Positions 9,001 through 24,000 of a DNA stretch of 64,000 bases are shown in pieces. Source of the stretch: Valencia hispanica (Eukaryota > Chordata > Actinopteri > Cyprinodontiformes > Valenciidae); contig OY747705.1 in assembly GCA_963556495.2 (NCBI GenBank), positions 21,664,501 to 21,728,500 of the forward strand, in the 5' to 3' direction. Below the pieces are notes generated by a model. The model had not been told where the DNA came from and ran no database searches. It saw nothing but the letters and a program-made list of their open reading frames with translations. Every line of letters starts with the position of its first letter. The stretch's first letter is position 1. Position numbers and translations under genes: made by a program.

Positions 9001-12000
9001 TGTGAAAAGGTTGCCCTGCAACATATCACAATAGAGGAATGTATATAAATAATGAATGGGGGACATAAAAAAAGCTCTCCACAGGGCAACAGGAACAGAG
9101 CAGCTACAGGGTATCAGTGTTTTCATCTTAGCCAATCCGCCACAGAGACTTTATTGATGGGCAAAAGCTGGAATGAATCAGCCAGTGGATTGTAGACCTA
9201 CATGTCTTTGCTTTCTTTAATGCAGCCATTGTTAAACACTGCAAAAAATGTTGGAATTTCTGTGATTTTTTTTAGAGAGTAAAAAGTACAAAAGAATCAA
9301 AATTTATACATGCACTAGACACATTTTTTTCTTTTTACTTAAATATTTTAAACCTAAAGTTTCCATAATTCTGAAAGAGAGACTGGGAGCTGTCAGAGGA
9401 CTGAGTTTAGACAAATCTTGTTTGGATGAAAAAGTGAGCTACTCACCTCCAGGACTGGGCATGATTGGAGTTCCTGGTGGTCCACCTCCCCCTGGGGGGC
9501 CCTAAAGTGATGAGAGGAAGGATGAGTGTCGAGTGACAGTCAGACACCACAGCGTAGCAGGTAATTTATGGCCCGTGGTCACGCACGAGCCCATGACGGG
9601 GCACTTACCACATAGTTTCCTGGAGATGAGGATGAATAAGCTATCTGTAGTGAGAGCAGACATGAGGAAAGAGAGAAAAAAATGAAGCTTAGTTCTTGTA
9701 AAGACAACCAGTCATGGCAGAGAGAAGAGGTGAGAGAGTGACTCACTGAATTATTGTTGGGGTTTGGCCATGGACCTCTTCCACCAGGACCCCTGAGAAT
9801 ACCAGCAAGAGATGTAAAATTATCCAATGGGATCAATGTTATGAATCACGGATCAAAGGTGATGCTGGTCATGATCTAAAAGCTGATTTAAATTGCTTCA
9901 TGACATGATACTCCACAACAGGAAACACACCAGTATTAACAATTACAATAACTCCTGATAATCAATAACATAACATAAAAGACTAACACGTGAGAATTAT
10001 AACACTGAATGGCTTGGCACCAAACTACATTAAAGATCTGTTGTGATCGTATCAGCCTTCCAGACCACTTAGGTCTTCTGGGCCAAGTCTGCTCTGCACC
10101 CCCAGAATTAGAACCAAACATGGAGAAGCAGCTTTCAGTTTTTATGCTCCTCTAATCTGGAACAAACTTCCAGAAAATTGCACAACTACTGAAACACTGA
10201 GTTCCTTTAAATCAAAGCTACAAACCCATCGGTTCAGAGCTGCCTTTGATCAATAATCACTGGAACATCTTTAATTCTAGTGGGAGTGCTGCTTTTTATT
10301 ACCTCTCATCATTTTGCCACCGTAATGTATGGTTTCCTTTTTTTGTTTGTTTGTTGTGTTATTTTTTTATCATCTAAAGCATTTTGAATGGCCTTGTAGC
10401 TGAAACTTGCTATAGAAATAAACTTGACATGACCTATAAACCCCAACTTGTATGGACTAAAATGTTTTTTGGGGATTTGATCCCAGAAGGGGGAAGGTAT
10501 CTCTTTTGTTCAGGAAATAAGTAACTGTGTAGAATACACAGGGACAAAAATCCCCCTGTTCAAGGGCTAGTCTTCATTTTCCTCCAAGAAAATGTTTTGC
10601 AGACTTCCTGTGTTCTGATCTCAAATTTGTTCGAACCCCCCCCCCCAAATAAGCAAATAAAACACATTCATCTAGCAGGGTGTTTATTGGCGTTTTATTC
10701 AGGAGTAATGTAGTTACCAAGCATAACAGGTTCAGTCCTGTTTTTATCATCTTCTGAATATTTGAGCAAAACCTCTTCATAACCCTGAATGCTGAGTCTG
10801 TTGGGATGGATCTTTTTGTTGTTGAGAAATTTTTATCCCGCCTCCTGCGCAGTGGGAGCTCAATGGGAGTTTGTTGAATTTACATCTCTTCAAATCACCA
10901 TATAAGTGGTATTTTAAGAAAAGCATTACAAATACAGCACATGTAGTTAAGACCAATATCATGAATACCATCAGTAGATTTAGATAATTTTTTCCAACAT
11001 GTTTCGTGTGTCGGGAAGTAACAGTAATGTTTAGGAGCGGCCCAGCCAGAGAATCTGTTAAGAGAATCTGTGAAGGTAGCTAAACATTAGAGTGATGGCA
11101 AGGAGACCTTCCAACCTCACAGAGCTCATTACTAAAGATAAACAATCAAAATACCAGTGGAAACATGCAAAAAGCTGGTCAGCATTTATAAAAGGGGTTG
11201 ATTACTGTAAAGCCAAAAAATATTTTTTCATTGGTTATTGGGTATAAATTATCTTCAAATGCAATTTTTAATCAAATGTAAATAATTATCTTTTATACTA
11301 CTTTCACAATTGTATATTTTCTAATTTCTAAAAAGAAACAAATTTGTTGGCTGAATGAAGATAATTTAACATCTAAATCTGCCAGGGGTGTGAATAATGT
11401 TGGGTCTAAAAGGAAGTAAACAACAAAAATATTTTCAATAGCAGAGATGAACCAATTCACTTTAAATGTTTATAGCTGATTACACAGTTAAACTACTCAA
11501 ACAAGATTTTTATTTTCACTAAAGTGCAACTCAACTCCCTACTAGAGTGTAACTCCTCCCACATTTCCTTGTTTGAAAAATGCACCAAAAGAAGGTGTTG
11601 CCTGGTGGACAGGCGGCAGTGGGACGAGGGCTGGGCAGCGTAAACACTTCCTTGCTATTCCAACTCGCTACAGAGGCATGGCGTGGCTGACACTCTGCTG
11701 CTTTTATACCCCACAGAGGGCGGTACGGGTGACATCGTAGTTAATAGCTCACTGCAGAGCCAATGGCGATGGCTGATTCAAATCAAGTGCAGTGTAGAGT
11801 TTGAACCTGAAGAGGGTGCCACACTGACGATTTTTGGTAGAAAGTTATTATTTTTACTAAAATGTACTAAAATAATGACCAGACATGTAGAGAGCACTAT
11901 TAGACACTCATTTATACAGTTTATTAGCACAAAAAGTTGATTTGGGGTTGAGTTGCACTGTAAACATTTGTTTTTGGAAAAATAAAAACGCAAACAATAA

Positions 12001-15000
12001 TAAGGTTTTTCTTCAGCCTACTAACATGTTCATCCCTGGCATCCCTGGCCCCATGGAGTTTGGAGGGGGCCTCATTCCTCCGCCGTAGTTCTGCACAAAG
12101 AAACAAGAAGTCAGTACAGAGTCCCACACCTGCTCTGTCACAAGTTTTTGAATCCCGATGAAGGTCAGCAAATATCATGTCTCCTCTTAATGAGGGTCTA
12201 ATTATGTCTTGTGTGTGTGTTTAAGTGTGTCTGTACTCCCCTCTCTGTATTTGCATGTATGTTTTCATGGCTGCCCAGTGGGGACGTTTGGCTGCCAATG
12301 CATGTTTATACTTTGGTGTGCATTTGTGTGTGTAAAGGGTTCAGGCCACAGATCTGCTCCACCAAAGGAAGAGTTTTGTTCAGCAGACGATTACACTTGT
12401 CGAGCAGATGCCACACCAGCTGCTGCCGTGTTCGCTGCCAAAGTCAGAGAGTCAGGGTGGCACAGAGAGGGGCTGAAGGGCACAGTGTGGGTGCCTTTGT
12501 CTGAGATAATGTTTTAAAACGTGAGGTGGCAGGGTACAGATTGAAGTGCGTGCCTAGTAATGAGAATTCAAATGGAAACTCTTCTTTGAGCCTCTAAAGT
12601 ATTACAGTCAATCAAATTCAGTGGAATCAAAGTTATAACAGGCAAGTATTAACCTTGGCTCCAGTTTTGGCTCATACTAGTGCATCTGAATTACCTAGAT
12701 ACTTTTACAGACACCAGTTATACATTCTGTATAATTGGTGTCAGTCGAGTGTGACCTATGGTCAGAGCCAAGGTAGTCATCAGGGCTCTTCTGATATTTA
12801 AAGGCAAACTTATGAGGCTGGTCAAGCTTCATATACCCATTGTTTATATCCCGTTCCTTTAAAATGATCCCTTATTTTATGGAAACACTCAGTGAAAAGG
12901 AGCCAAATGTTGACTTGGCTTGCAAAATGACAGCCCGAGCACAAAACTGACACTGCAGAGCAGCTGGACAGAGAATGGGCTTTATTGGAGCATACCATCC
13001 CATGTCATTACTTCTTTTGGCAACAGTTTTGTTGGTCCTTCACAACAATAATGTCAATGCTGTGTGTTATAAACTACCTGTGGGCCCATGCCGCCCATTC
13101 CTCGTGGGGGGTTCATCCTCATTGGACCTCCCATGTTTGGATGTCCTGTTGTCGTACACAGAGGATGTTGGATTAGGAGCACAGTTTAGAACAACAATTA
13201 CCACATCTTATGCTCATATTCATAAGATGAAAATGTTTCTCAAAAGTAAAAAAATACAACATTACTACAAAATTACTACATTTTACTGCCATTTCTAGTA
13301 AAGATATGTAAAAGCCCTAAAATAATGTCATCTTTTATTACAGGTTGAACAATCTTAACTGAAAAATTGGGGAAAATCCAACCTTTGATTAAATATTTTT
13401 AAGAACCCTAAAAATGCCATGCGGTCATAAATGTGTTTTTTCTCACACACACAAAAACAAAATCACTACAGGCAGAAAGATTGATATCTCCAAAAATTCC
13501 TTTTAAACAATTGCAATTTATGTTTTATTTTATTAGGTGATCCATTACTGGGAACTTTTAATTCTCTTTGCAAGTCTTAAACATGGGAAAGACAAGAGCA
13601 CATGCCTTCAAGTAAGCAAGGTATATATTAATTGCCAGAGGTCAGGGACTTTATCTTCCCATCCCACACCGAACACGATGGTAAGGAAGATTTAAAAAAA
13701 AATCTCTGAAGCTCACTGTTAAAGATATGGAATAACAAAGTGAGATTCTACTCTCACTGAAGATTCATTTATTTTAATGTTTTTAACATATATCTTTCCC
13801 AGAAACAGCAATAACAGTGGAGGGTGCAGTAACACCATGATTCTAGTCAGTACCTTGCGGCCTGGTGGGGTCCAGACTGTTCGGAAGGAGGGGCTGAGAA
13901 CCAGGGATGCTCCCGGGAGGCTGGTTTGGCATTCGGAGGGAGGGTCTGGGGCCACCTGGGTACCGTGGAGACATGAATGGCTGCAGAACAGATAGGAGAA
14001 GAACACTCTTTACATTTCGTTTCAGAACAGTCATTAACTAAACTTGTTTATGTTTCATAACTGAAAGGTTTTTAATTATCCTAAGAAGGTTTTGCTGAAC
14101 ATTGTGTTTGAGATATAAAATTCAACCCCAGACGCTAAAGACACTAAACAAAAATTATACGGTGAATTTAATATTAATTAAATATTTGTCACATATTTAA
14201 CCAAGTGAACAAGTGAATGAATAAAATTGGACTTTATCAAACATGAGTGTATTTAATCAGGCAAATACACTTTGATCAAGTTTTTTTTAGGTAAAGAAAT
14301 AAATATATTTTACTTATGGTTGAAATGAAATATCTAATTTTATTCACTTAGGCAAACTAAATGTGGAAAAAAGAACTTTTTTATTTGTATTATTACCAAA
14401 AGATTTGAATGTAATAAAAATGATAACACTGACATTGTAATACACCTAGCCCAGAGTTATATGTACAATAGCTAGAAGAAATAAAGAGGGAGACGTTTTT
14501 TATAAAACTGATGAGATATAACAGAAATCACAGCACTTCATAAAAAAATCCCCACACAAACCATAACATGTCTCAGCGTGCCTCAGTCATTGTCAGCTTT
14601 GTCCTTAAAATTCAGCCTCAGATTTGAACTTAATAATGTCACAACCCAGTCCAATTGCATTCGATATAAGTCCATTCTCACTCTCTTCATGGCTTCCCAT
14701 TTTAAGATGGTATCAAATTTTTGCCGGCTCTTATTTAAAAATTAATGTTTGTTTTTTTTAAACTAATTTGAACTATTTTCTGTTCATTCATTCTTGAATT
14801 AAATCACTATAATATGAATATTTAAAATAGAAACTCTAAACTACACTTTTTCTTTTCTGTGCAATTGTGCTAAGTTCATTAATGTAAAACAGATCAAAAT
14901 GTGTGTTTATTACAGCCCAACTGGGGGCCTTTTTGGGTCAGAAACAATTAGAAAGCCTGTTCTAAGCCGCTCAATCTAGAGGTGTTTTCTATACTAGTCA

Positions 15001-18000
15001 GCAGGGGGAGCTATAGTGCTGGATAATTATGTGTTTTTGTTTCGTTACAGTTCTTAAAAATAAGAAGCCTGTCATGTCTATGAAAGTAAGACCTCAGGTG
15101 GTGAAAGCCATCAAGATAAAGGTTGAGGAGGACAGATTAGACAGCAAAAACAGAACATTGTGAAGACAGGGAGGGCCAGCAGAGAAAGAGAAGATGCACA
15201 GGAAAGAGAGAGATTATACAAATACAGGTACATAAAATACTCTGTATACTTTAAACGTAAACAAAGAATGCACTGAACACTTTGCTACCATCTCTCGTAA
15301 ACCAGAGAGCAAAGTGATTCTGGTCGCATGGTCTGAGCAACTTCAGACACAACCCTGGACGTTTCAGCAGAGTGCTGACAAGAACAGACCTGCAGGGACA
15401 AGTGTACAGAGCCGGCGCTACTGAACTAGTGAATAATGTAAAGCATCACAGACAGACGCTTAAATGTATTACCTAAGAAAGTACACTGCTGCAACTACAA
15501 ATACCTACATCCAGTGGGGCCATCTTTCAGTGTCAAATAAGAAGAAACAGTTGTAAACAAAATGCAACCTGAGGAAACATGCAGATTTGGTAACAATCAG
15601 GAAATGCAGATAAACGGATATCGTATTCAAAGGGGAAATTTATTTTCAGTGTCAGTGTGCGCGTTTGGGGCAAGCAGAGGCCAGCTTATGTAATTACACT
15701 CAATCCTGGCGGCAATGGACTGACTTGCTACTGTTTTCTTACTCTTCACTTCCTTTTTCCTTCCCCCCTCCTCCCGCGTTGTGGTGGGTTTGCACACGGA
15801 GAGCTGCACAGTGTCAGGCCGTGCTGCAATATTAATGCTCTATTGATGGACTATGGGATGGTGAGTGGTGGACTGAGGGAGAGAAGAGGCCCTCCAGATG
15901 CACCTCCGCTCCTCACAGCCAGGCCAACACAGCTAAATTATTCATCCAGTCCGCCATCCTGGATGCCGCCTGTCCCAGGCTGCTTGCACACCAAGGGACC
16001 TGGGAGCTGTTTCTTTGTCAGTGTTACAATGAGTGAGTGTTCAGAGACACAACTGGGAGGAAAGTGAAAGGAAGTTGTCTTACCTGTCCATGGGGTCCCA
16101 TCATGGGATTGCTAGGGTTGTGTGGTGGGGGCTGTGTGTGAGGGGAGGGCTGAGATCCTGGAGGACCCTGGAGAAGATAAATAAACATCTAAATGCATTG
16201 CGGCAAAAAAGATACGAGTAATTTTTCAACTTATGAAGGAATCTGCTGATACTGTGGCTTGCAAAAGCATTTATGCTCCTTAAACCTTTTTGCCACAAAC
16301 TCAAATTTATTTTATTTTAACTCAAATTAATTTTTATTTTGATGTTATGATGGACCAACATAATTTGTATTCAAGTTTTCCTCTGTAGAACCACCCTTTA
16401 ACGCGATTACACCTGCAAGTCTTTTGGTGTATGCGCCTACCAGCTTCACACATCTAAACATTTAAAATGTTCCTTTCTTCTTTGCAAAATAGCTGAAGCT
16501 CATTCGGAATGGCTGAAGAGCATTTGTGAGCAGCATTATTTAGGTCCCAGATATTCATTTTAGACTTTGACTGGGACATTTCAACACATGCATGTACTTT
16601 GACCCAATCCAACCCTTAGTTTTCATCCTCAAACAGGATTTCTTGTGAGAACTCTCTGTGAGATGTTCTGAGAGTTTTGTTATATATCCTAACCCTGTTA
16701 TAAGCTTTGCTACAACTTTGCCTGTTTTGCTGTGTTCTTTGGTCTTCATTACAGTGTTTGGTAATGTTCTCCAACAAGGCCTTCACAGAACAGCTATATT
16801 TATGAAATGACACTCAAATTTACTTTGGTTTAAAAGTAGGTATCAGGATAGGGTTCCTTTGGTTTGGTTTTGGTCAATTCCTTATGGTTTAAAGGAGAAT
16901 GGGGCAGAATGAAGAAACAAAACTCACGAGCAACGCGGCCGGCGCAGCAAGTAACTGCAGCCAGCCGCACGGGAGCGCACACAAACGCTTCACAAAAAAA
17001 ACATATCTCTTCACAGTGACATACTTTTTTTTCTTAGTGCCACGTTTTAGTGGGCTGTGAGTCGTCCTTGGTCGTTTCCCAGTTGCAGAAGAATCCATTC
17101 TCCCAATTGAATCAATGGAGGTCTGCAACCATTTTTCTTCCACTTTTAAAGCTGTCGAGAACGCAAATGTTTATTTTCCGGGTTGTGAGGGGGAAACCTT
17201 GAAACACTGCATACACAGGGCCCACTGCCATCTAAAGGCCGGGCATATGTACTACATCGTTTTCCATCGTGCGCCCTGTCATGTAAACGCAGTGCGTTTT
17301 CACTCGCGTATTCAAACAAAAACGGCAACGTTGTCGTGTAAACACCCCCTTACATTCCTTTATAGTCTTTTTCTCCCTCCACTTTGTTTGTATTTATCAC
17401 CTTTTCCTTTTCAGCCTGCCGGTTTGCTCCCCCTCCCGGCTGTCTCACATACCTGATGGCTCTCTTTGGTTCTCCCTGTCCTTTTTCACTCCCTCCTCAG
17501 TATTTAAGCAATTTACCTTCAGTCACACCTGGCTGGTTCCTCCATCTATTTTCCCCCATTTATGTCTCCATGTGCTCCCATGTAAGTTCTTTAGTATATT
17601 TTGCTCATTAAACTTTTAATTTTTCAGCCTAAACAAGCTGCATTTGGGTCCTCCTTAAAGCAAACCATGACAGTAGGCTCCTTGTGTTGGTCTATCATAA
17701 ACTATCTCAAAAAGATACATTAAAGTTTGCGTTTCTAGCGTCACAAAATGTGAAAAACCTCATGAGCTGTGAATACTTTTGCAAGACACTACAGGTATGT
17801 ATGTGCAGGTTAGGTAAATGTGTGAGAACTCCACTCAGGCTCCGTACAGCTTTCCGGTTAAACTTTCCCATGACTTTTCCATAACCTTTAACCAATTTTC
17901 CATGACCAGAAATAACACATTTGTGCATCAATTTGAACTGATATCTGCATGTATTGTTTGATTACGTGTCTGTTTACAAGCATCTTGCAGATTTAACTTA

Positions 18001-21000
18001 AACACAATAATCTTAAAAAGGAGACATATCATGCAAAACCCATTTGAGTTTTAAAGCACATGTTGTTCTCTTGTCAAAAACATACTTGTATATACTATTT
18101 AACTTCAAGTTTGCCTATCAAAGTTTCAACAGCAGTCCCACTGAGTTGCTAAACACTTAATCTAAGGTATTAATCTAATAATTTACGTAGTTGACCGGAT
18201 TTTTAAAACGATGATAGAAAAACCTGAAGGCTGTCGGTCATTTTGACTTAGCATTCACACCCTGAACTACTTGGTGAAGACGCGCAGACATTTTCAACTT
18301 TACACACGGAATACAGATAACTAAATGAATACAAAAAAAAAAAAGATTCCCATGAGAGCATCTGAGCATCACCTCAAACCTGGACCCCTTAACCAATGCT
18401 TTTGGGATACCAGGGACCTGACAGCGCATTGAAGTTATTTAGAGGCTTCGCAAAGCGTCTGTTACCAGTGCGACTGATATCAAACGTGCTCAAAAGAGTT
18501 TGGTGTCATGGCAACCACTGGTGCATGCTGCAGGATTTTGTTCCGCTGTAGCGATAGCTTGCGGGGCTGGACATGGCTCGTTCAGAGGGTCTTTGCGACT
18601 TCTGATCACTTAAATTAGAGAAATGTTCCCTGATTTCAAAACTTTGACTGATGTGGTGCCAGTCTCCAATGTGGCAGCAGAGCACGGATTCAGCCTCTAG
18701 AACAATATCTAAACCCCCATGAGAAGTCAACTGTCTGATGCAAACATCCAAAACCTCATGACAATAACCTCTGCAGCAATTCCCCTCTTTGAATAAGCAC
18801 AAGTGGATGAGCATTTTAGTTCCACGTGGAGCAGGAAAAAGTTGTGAGACTGTGGGTTTAGGGCACAGCAGGTGAACTATTCTATTTTAAGTGCAATCGT
18901 TTAATTTCCCTTTTATATGTAGCTCTCTGTTTAGCTAGTTAAAGGCAATAACAATATCAGCCTTCTATCACCTGAAGAACATTTCTAAGATTAAAGGACT
19001 GATGTCGCAACAGGCCCTCAAAAAACTCATCCATGCATTTATCTTTAGTCGGATTGATTACTGCAACATCGTCCTCACATGTCTGCCTAAAAAGTCAATT
19101 AAACATTTGTAGTTGATCAGGAACGAAGGCTGCCTGTGTACTCACTAGAACCAGGAAAGTAGAGCACATCACCCCAGTTCTAAAGTCCTTACACTGGCTC
19201 CCTGTAGCTCAGAGAATAGACTTCTAAATACTTTTACTAGTTTATAAATCAGTGAATGGCTTAGGAACAAAGTATGTTGAAGATCTACTGTTACCATACC
19301 AACCCACCAGACCACTCAGTTCCTCTAATTCCAGTCTACTCAACATCCCTAGAATTAGAACCAAACATGGAGAAGCAGCTTTCAGTTTATATGCTCCTTT
19401 AATCTGGAACAAATTTCCAGACAACAGCAAAGCTGCTGAAACACTGAGTTCTTTTAAATGACGGCTAAAAACTAATTTGCTTAGAGCTGCCTTTGAGTAA
19501 TGTATTCATGTATCATATGTTTTGTGTGTGCTTCTTGCTTTATTGCTGTTTTTACTTTATAGGCTTTGTCTGTATTTTACTACTATTTTTATTTTACCCC
19601 CTAATCATGTAAAGCACCCTGAATTACCTGGTTGAAAGTGTGCTATACAAATAAAATTGCCTTGCCTTGCCTAGTTCAGATAGAGTATTTAACAAAAATT
19701 TTAAAAATAATATTAGGGCAGTTGAACGATTGCAAATTTTAATCTAATTAATCACAGGGTAGCTGTGAATTAATAACGATTAATCAAAATTCCTAAATAT
19801 GACTGAAAAAATAAAATTTTCAGTGTGAATAAAGGACAAAATCAGATGCCCCCCCGTGATGCAACCACCCAGGTCGCTCATATCAAGAACTGCTACTGTT
19901 TGTTCCGATCTCTTCTTCTGATTGCTTGCAACCAAAGGCATCTTGTGTTTGACTTGAAAAGGGCAGCGAGCCAATGGAATTCAGTACAAATTGCACAATT
20001 TGTTGTTTTAAGTCAACGCGATTTGTGTAACCAACAGCACAAGACATGATTGAGTCTCTTTCTGCAGACGACAGGCACAGTAGAGCACGGAGTGACGTAG
20101 ACGATAATTCCTCTATATCGCCTGAGTCCTGCTGAAAGCAGCGCAGGTTGAATTGTAGAGTAAAAGGAGTGGGTCATTCTATGCATGCGTAAATGCGTGA
20201 TAAAAAATTAATTGCGTTAATTCTACAAATGAATCAACTTGTGTTAACGTGTTAATTTTGACAGCCCTAATAAATACTATTGAATATGTTATCATTTTAA
20301 AAATGGTGCAAGAGCTCCCAGTAAACAATATTTAACTAATTACTAAAACAAGTACTACTTACAACAACATAGATATTTTAGACATTCCTTGAAATTGCAT
20401 TTCCCTGCTATTTTGAAGTCTTGATTTTAGCTCGCGTGAACCTAATCGCTTGCTTAAAGCCGCACACATTTCACTGTTATATATCTGTGTAAAATCCAAT
20501 ACAGTGAAAGTGAACAGAGATTTCCTTTTAATGCTATTTAGAGGCTTTTGAAACCCAATAAGGCTACATGTTTGCAGGGCCACAATCATTCAACGCTGGG
20601 GATGTCATTCACACAAAAACACCAATGGAAATCTTAAAAACAACAAAAGCCGTATTCAGCTTCTGCACCCTTGGTTGTCCAACATGTGCAGAAGAAAAAT
20701 TTCCTCTGAGACAAATGCAGCCCTCATTATTCATATTGTGCTTGCCCAACTATATCAAAACAAAATGTCAGCTGCAAAACAGGCCAGACAACACAGTCAA
20801 AATGTTCCACCAATTCATAGATCAGCAAAATTAATGGATACTTCCTCACCAATCGTAACCTTAAGAGATCGCAGTTTTTAGTTTGACTTGCATGCAGGTT
20901 AAATCCAAACATATGACCATTGTAAATAGATGCCTTTACACCAACTTTACAATACTTATAATACCGTGAAGCAGGGAAAGGTGACTGTTTCTTAGGGGGT

Positions 21001-21053
21001 AAATTTTATTTACTATGTAAAATACAGTGAGATTTAACGGGTTAATTAAACGT

Positions 21054-21088
<35 letters not shown>

Positions 21089-24000
21089 TTTTCCCTTTCA
21101 TTCAGCATGGCGGAGTCTGTTGTGTAGTTCCGTACACTTGAGATAAAAATTTTAATCCAATTAAATCTGTTAAAGACCAGATAATTTGTACATATAGTAA
21201 GATTGGTAGAGGGTCTACATTTCTTTTCCATGTAAAAAAAAAGAAGGTTAAAACCAGATACTACATGTAATGCAAGCATATCACTTTCCGGAGACAGTGG
21301 TTTGGACAAAACAACCATAGGACAAAATCAGGCAGGGTGGACACCCTACATGAATCAAAAAAGTGACATAATACAGCAATCTGAGAACAACAGAGAAGTA
21401 GAGACTGTACAGAAGGAATTAACAGTATTTTTGAAAATATAGCTCCAAGCCAGAAATATCAACTGTAAAAAGATCTGGGGCTGGAATTGTGATTTTGAAG
21501 CAAATAATTTCTAACTAACTGCAACTTTGACAGCCAACATGGCGGCCATGCAAATGACAACAGAGGTAGCTGCAGAAATAAACAGTTTATTTGCACTTTT
21601 AACAGTCTGTATTTCATTATATTAATTGCATGCATAATAATACTGTACAACCTTTGCTAAGGAACATGTTGCTACAGTGTTTGAATACATAAAAGCCAGA
21701 GTAATATGTCAGAATAATTCCCACAGCTTTACAGACATGCAGCTGGAACACACTTTAGACTGATGGGACGTCATTCCCAGATCCAACAAGGTAAAAAAAA
21801 GGCACAGAACATGTGTGACTATCAGACACTAAACAGAAAAGTTTAGAAGAGCTCAATGTAAGACTGACTGAAAACAAACCAAGGAAACAAAACAAAATGT
21901 ATGTACAGAACATGACTTTAGAAACCAAGAAAACACACAGAAGAAGCTAAACACAAAACCTGTAGATCATAATCTGAGCCATGGAAAGTTGGTATCAGCT
22001 AATTATATAAGACTTAGGAATCATTTTTCTTTTTACATAAATTAATTCTCGACACATATATGAGCACAGGTTTCTGCCCATTCGAAGATGGCATGAAATG
22101 CTACAGTATATAAAAATTAGTCACATGATGAATAGAAATATTCCTGTGAGATTTGTCACTGACATTTACAAAGGACCACAGTAATTCTCATGTACAGGAA
22201 TCATTAATAGTCAGGATGGGGTCAGATCAATTCATGGGGAATACTGTAATCAGTGTTCAGTAGCGGTAATGTGGCTAAAGGATAATTGAGCCCATTTTCT
22301 AACACTGTATAAATATTGCCAATTTCCCCTTAATACACATCTGATCCAAGCGGGTTTAATAGTCGTCCAAATACAGAATCAGCTGCCAAACAAAGACTAT
22401 TTCTGTGGGTCGGCTTCATTTTATGAGGAAGAACCAAATTTCAATCCTAATCAAACGTCACCGAGGGAATAAATAGAGGAAAATGGCTCAAATCATTCTG
22501 CAACACTGCACTGAAGACACAATCACTATAACAAAATGCTTCCACTTTCTGCTTAGAGACTGACTGGACTTTTTATGGAAAAAAACTGCAACACAAAGTG
22601 AAGCAATAGCATGCATCAGTGTGAATTTTATCCTCTGCTATAAGATAACATTACAGGTTTGATCATAAATGCAACAGCATGGATGGATGGATCTCAGGCT
22701 GTACAGGGGTGTTTATGCAGGGTTTTTTAAAACCTCCCTGTGGTAGTGTGTCGTGTTTGTAGAGAAAGAGCTTATTGCTGGCAGATAATGGTTTTTAACA
22801 GGTTTGGTTAAACTATATTAGTCAGGATCCTAGTTGATTTTATTGGCATAACTTCAGAGCTGCTGATGGTGTCATCCAAACACATCTTAAGCACAGCAGT
22901 TACACTTACCGATCTGCTTTATGTAGAAATTCCCAGACAAGCTCGTTTCTTTACTTTTTTCCGAACAACATGAGGCCGCTGTAGACTTACATGCATAACA
23001 CTTATCTTGTCCCCTCCTCTCACTTTCCCTGGATGCCCATGACGATTCCCACCCAGAGCGAGAGCCCTACTGGCATGGCTGTTGGAGCCGAGCACTGGGA
23101 ACCTGCGGTTGACACTACAGCGGGAAAATAAACACAGCTGACTGACTGACAGCCTTATGCAAGCGACATCTCACCATGCACGTCTTAAAGTGACGCCAGT
23201 GTTGAGGTCGGATGCACGGCTGCTGAGAGATCTGCTTCCTTTCCTTCGAAAAACACTTTTCTTTACGCATTAATTCTGTTTATCTCCTCACTGTGAGAGA
23301 GGCTTATCTGAGAAGCAGTCAAGTCGTCACTAAAGCCACTTCTTAACAAGCCACACAATGTGCAGCTTGTCAATTATTTATTTGACGCTCTGGAAATGTT
23401 TACTTAGTTGTACATACAGCGTATTCTGGATGTGTTGGCACAGTTCTGACATTTGTATCAGAGCCAGTGTGTTTTCTACTGCTCTCTCTGAGTGTGTGTG
23501 CCTGTGTGTGTGTGTGTTTTGGGTGGCTAACACCAGCTGTACTGGCTCACTCTGTCTCTCAGCAGGTTCACACTGAGGCTAATGCAGCGCTGGCTCTGAC
23601 TGACCTCAGAGGTTATTGTTGTTGCCAAGCCAGGCTGTATGTGTGTGTGTGTCTAACAAGGCGCCCCCGCGGGGGTCCGTCGACTGCACTGACCCAACTG
23701 CAGCAGTATGGTTCTCCTCTGCACACAGGCGTGCACGCACAGCTGAGTTTTAGTCACTTAGTAGGATGTCGCAGCGGCTTTACTCATCCCTGACAGTAAA
23801 CATAAGCACAGCACACCTCGCACAATGCTGGTGATAAACTTCGACCTAATCCTTAAAATCACCACATTTAAAGCTACCAGCCAGGCTTTTCTGTAATATC
23901 AATAAAACTTATCTTCGATATAGTTTATCACCTATAGAACAACACATTTGGCTTTTATTTCTTGTTTGATCAATATAAGACCTGCCCTCCCAAAAACAAG

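Noticed and set aside
12209..12517. Cys/Val-rich plus-strand open frames
   Set aside because: They overlap a TG-rich stretch in an ssbp4 intron, in two frames at once, without any domain.
15657..16067. 136-codon plus-strand open frame near an ssbp4 exon
   Set aside because: It has no recognisable domain and no consistent splice partners. It lies close to the exon at 16084-16167 on the opposite strand; no support for coding.
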